Of a DNA stretch of 64,000 bases, positions 62,299 to 64,000 are shown piece after piece. Position 1 is the stretch's first letter, and every line of letters begins with the position of its first letter. The DNA comes from Thermoanaerobacterium sp. CMT5567-10. Its GTDB lineage: Bacteria > Bacillota > Thermoanaerobacteria > Thermoanaerobacterales > Thermoanaerobacteraceae. The stretch lies in the NCBI RefSeq assembly GCF_030534315.2, contig NZ_CP130558.2, positions 2,780,501 to 2,844,500 of the forward strand, in the 5' to 3' direction. The notes beneath the pieces are model-generated. The model worked only from the letters and a program-made list of their open reading frames with translations. It was not told the DNA's origin and ran no database searches. The translations under genes were made by a program, and so were the position numbers.

Positions 62299-63312
62299 AT
62301 GGGTGAAGTTTGGACATTAGCAGAATTTAGGCACGGGGAACTTAGCAGTGTATCATATGAGCTTTTAAATAGAGGCAAAAATCTTTCACAGAAATTAGAT
62401 ACGGCATTAGCATCAGTTATTTTGGGTTATGACATCAAAAAAGAGGATATTGATGAACTTATTGCAAGAGGTGCAGATAAAGTTTACGTGGTAGATGACA
62501 AAAACCTTGAAAATTTTCTTGTTGAATCATATGCAAATGTTTTGATAGCACTACTTGACGAATATAAGCCGGACATTTTTATAGCAGCAGCGACAACAAC
62601 AGGAAGAACCTTGATGCCATATGTTGCAGTAAGGAAGAAGACAGGTCTTACAGCTGATTGTACGGTTTTAGATATTGAGGAAGGAACAGGAAATTTGCTT
62701 CAGACAAGGCCGGCTATTGGTGGTAATATCTTAGCAACAATAAAGACACCTAATACGAGGCCGCAAATGGCAACTGTAAGACCCCACTCAATGAAGCCGG
62801 CAATACCCGACAAAAATCGCAACGGCGAGGTTATTTATAAAAAATACGATGAAAGCCTATTTAAAACAAAATCGAAATATTTGAGATTTATTAAAGATGA
62901 ATCACAGCAAGTAACAGTACAGGATGCCAAGGTAATTGTTGCAGGCGGCAAAGGTGTAGGCAAGGAGGAAAATTTTGCAATAATTGATGAGCTTGCAGAA
63001 CTTCTTGGCGGTGCTGTTGGCGCATCCCGTGATGTTGTCGATAGGGGTTGGAAGACATATCCGCATCAAATTGGTTTAAGCGGTAAAACGGTTTCACCAG
63101 CTTTGTATATTGCAGCAGGCATTTCGGGTGCTGTGCAGCATATAGCTGGTATGCAGACATCAGAAAATATTATCGCTATAAATAAAGATCCCGATGCACA
63201 GATATTTCATCTTGCAAACCTTGGAATAGTTGGAGACTTGAATGAAGTATTACCGCTTTTGATAGAGAGAATAAAGGAATACAAGGCAAAGGAGGCTTCA
63301 GCAAATGTATAA
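62299..63312 (+). CDS. etfA: Electron transfer flavoprotein alpha subunit
   Basis: A 337-residue protein. The N-terminal domain I (about 1-195) is followed by the FAD-binding domain with GLSGKTVSPALYIAAGISG (about 250-268) and QHIAGMQTSENIIAINKDPDAQIF. There is no N-terminal ferredoxin domain, unlike the EtfA (LctC) of the bifurcating lactate dehydrogenase of Acetobacterium. AAAGGGTGA precedes the ATG. Its end overlaps the dehydrogenase start by 8 bases. Confidence 0.93.
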   Translation: MGEVWTLAEFRHGELSSVSYELLNRGKNLSQKLDTALASVILGYDIKKEDIDELIARGADKVYVVDDKNLENFLVESYANVLIALLDEYKPDIFIAAATTTGRTLMPYVAVRKKTGLTADCTVLDIEEGTGNLLQTRPAIGGNILATIKTPNTRPQMATVRPHSMKPAIPDKNRNGEVIYKKYDESLFKTKSKYLRFIKDESQQVTVQDAKVIVAGGKGVGKEENFAIIDELAELLGGAVGASRDVVDRGWKTYPHQIGLSGKTVSPALYIAAGISGAVQHIAGMQTSENIIAINKDPDAQIFHLANLGIVGDLNEVLPLLIERIKEYKAKEASANV

Positions 63313-64000
63313 TAAAGTGACACCTGAAATCGTAGATGAACTGATTGAGATAGTAGGCAATAAAAATGTTATTTACAATAACTTCGATGCTATGGAGGCA
63401 TACTCACACGACGAAGTAGCGGAGAAATCCTATGCACATATGCCGGATGTTGTCGTAAAACCATCGTCGGCAGAAGAAATTTCAAAGATAATGAAACTTG
63501 CGAATAAATACAAGATTCCAGTTACGCCGAGAGGTGCTGGCAGTGGTCTATCAGGTGGTGCAGTACCTGTTGAAGGCGGCATTGTTCTATCAGTCGAAAA
63601 GATGAACAAGATTCTTGAGATAGACAAAGATAATTTAATGGCGGTTGTAGAACCCGGTGTTGTTACTAATGAAATAAATAATGTAATTAAAGATGATGGA
63701 CTTTTTTACGCTGGATATCCGATGAGTGTTGAGACATGCTATGTAGGCGGCAATGTTGCAGAAAATGCAGGCGGCGGAAGAGCTGTTAAATACGGCGTTA
63801 CAGGAAGGTATATTTATGGACTTGAAGTTGTGACGCCGACAGGGGAGATTTTACACCTTGGTGGAAAACGTATGAAGGATGTTACAGGATATGACCTTAT
63901 ACATCTTATGGTAGGTTCTGAAGGAACACTTGGAATATTTACGAAGATATATATAAAATTAATGCCCCTTCCGCAGTCAAAGGTAGATTTATTGGTTCTT
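63305..64000 (+). CDS. lctD: FAD-linked D-lactate/glycolate oxidase-type dehydrogenase (5' part)
   Basis: The first 232 codons of a GlcD/LctD-family enzyme, cut by the window end. The PCMH-type FAD domain is clear: VVVKPSSAEEISKIMKLANK, TPRGAGSGLSGGAVP (about residues 73-87), VEPGVVTNEI, GGNVAENAGGGRAVKYG and VGSEGTLGIFTK. AAGGAGGC precedes ATG 63305, and the frame overlaps etfA. Next to EtfBA it is expected to oxidise lactate (D-lactate for this family) to pyruvate and pass electrons to Etf. The C-terminal part and any partner genes lie outside. Confidence 0.92.
   Translation, partial: MYNKVTPEIVDELIEIVGNKNVIYNNFDAMEAYSHDEVAEKSYAHMPDVVVKPSSAEEISKIMKLANKYKIPVTPRGAGSGLSGGAVPVEGGIVLSVEKMNKILEIDKDNLMAVVEPGVVTNEINNVIKDDGLFYAGYPMSVETCYVGGNVAENAGGGRAVKYGVTGRYIYGLEVVTPTGEILHLGGKRMKDVTGYDLIHLMVGSEGTLGIFTKIYIKLMPLPQSKVDLLVL

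Noticed and set aside
61474-64000. Acyl-CoA dehydrogenase/butyryl-CoA Etf locus
   Set aside because: The gene after etfA is a PCMH-type FAD oxidase and the locus starts with a lactate permease, so the Etf belongs to lactate oxidation, not fatty-acid or butyrate metabolism.

Overview
The window is low-GC, Firmicutes-type DNA with strong Shine-Dalgarno sites and many TTG/GTG starts. It carries a full set of endospore genes (spoVD, spoVE-type, spoIIGA, sigE, sigG, spoIIP-like, spoIVA). Together with the four-gene hfs [FeFe]-hydrogenase cluster, this points to an anaerobic spore-former of the Thermoanaerobacterium type. The genus is an inference from gene content, not from a search.

Layout. (1) 1-7140: an AT-rich accessory block. 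It holds a PLD-like membrane gene with a frameshift, two divergent XRE regulators sharing repeated operators, small membrane and HTH proteins, an unassigned two-gene cassette (soluble protein plus four-helix membrane protein) whose first gene has an in-frame stop, a tiny ORF, and a large serine recombinase. The block ends abruptly in an open 36-codon tail of a different gene (7142-7252, about 48% GC), so the element appears to have been inserted into a host gene. (2) 7310-9049: glycosyltransferase, CsoR-type regulator, DUF3006 protein. (3) 9144-13791: hfsABCD, which pairs a hydrogen-sensor-like hydrogenase carrying a PAS domain, a SpoIIE-type phosphatase and a catalytic [FeFe] hydrogenase. (4) 13909-20652: cysteine desulfurase and ThiI, YchF (minus strand), a YhcN/YlaJ-like lipoprotein, and an M16 peptidase pair.

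(5) 20721-40407: the division and cell wall (dcw) cluster, from mraZ with its own repeat operator through rsmH, ftsL, spoVD, murE, murF, mraY, murD, spoVE/ftsW, murG, murA, ftsQ, DUF881, sbp, ftsA and ftsZ. It continues into spoIIGA-sigE-sigG, linking peptidoglycan precursor synthesis, septation and early sporulation sigma factors. (6) 40500-49522: YlmC-type protein, NrdR, then a phosphate-starvation block: PhoP/PhoR-type two-component pair, PstS, a methyl-accepting chemotaxis protein, PstCAB and PhoU. Two arrays of 11-bp-spaced TTAACA repeats (PhoP boxes) precede pstS and pstC. (7) 49616-58293: DUF1614-like membrane protein, SpoIIP-like protein, two DUF3189 proteins, DUF512 radical-SAM protein, Der, PlsY, GpsA, SpoIVA, then tRNA-Pro(GGG). 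(8) 58854-64000: a lactate-utilisation locus (FadR-type regulator, lactate permease, EtfB, EtfA, FAD-linked dehydrogenase cut by the window end) with palindromic operators in front of the permease and etfB.

The points most worth attention are the recombinase-disrupted host gene, the unassigned soluble/membrane two-gene cassette, the hydrogen-sensing architecture of hfs, the chemoreceptor inside the pst locus, a likely non-standard start codon on spoVD, and a hairpin that sequesters the murA ribosome binding site.
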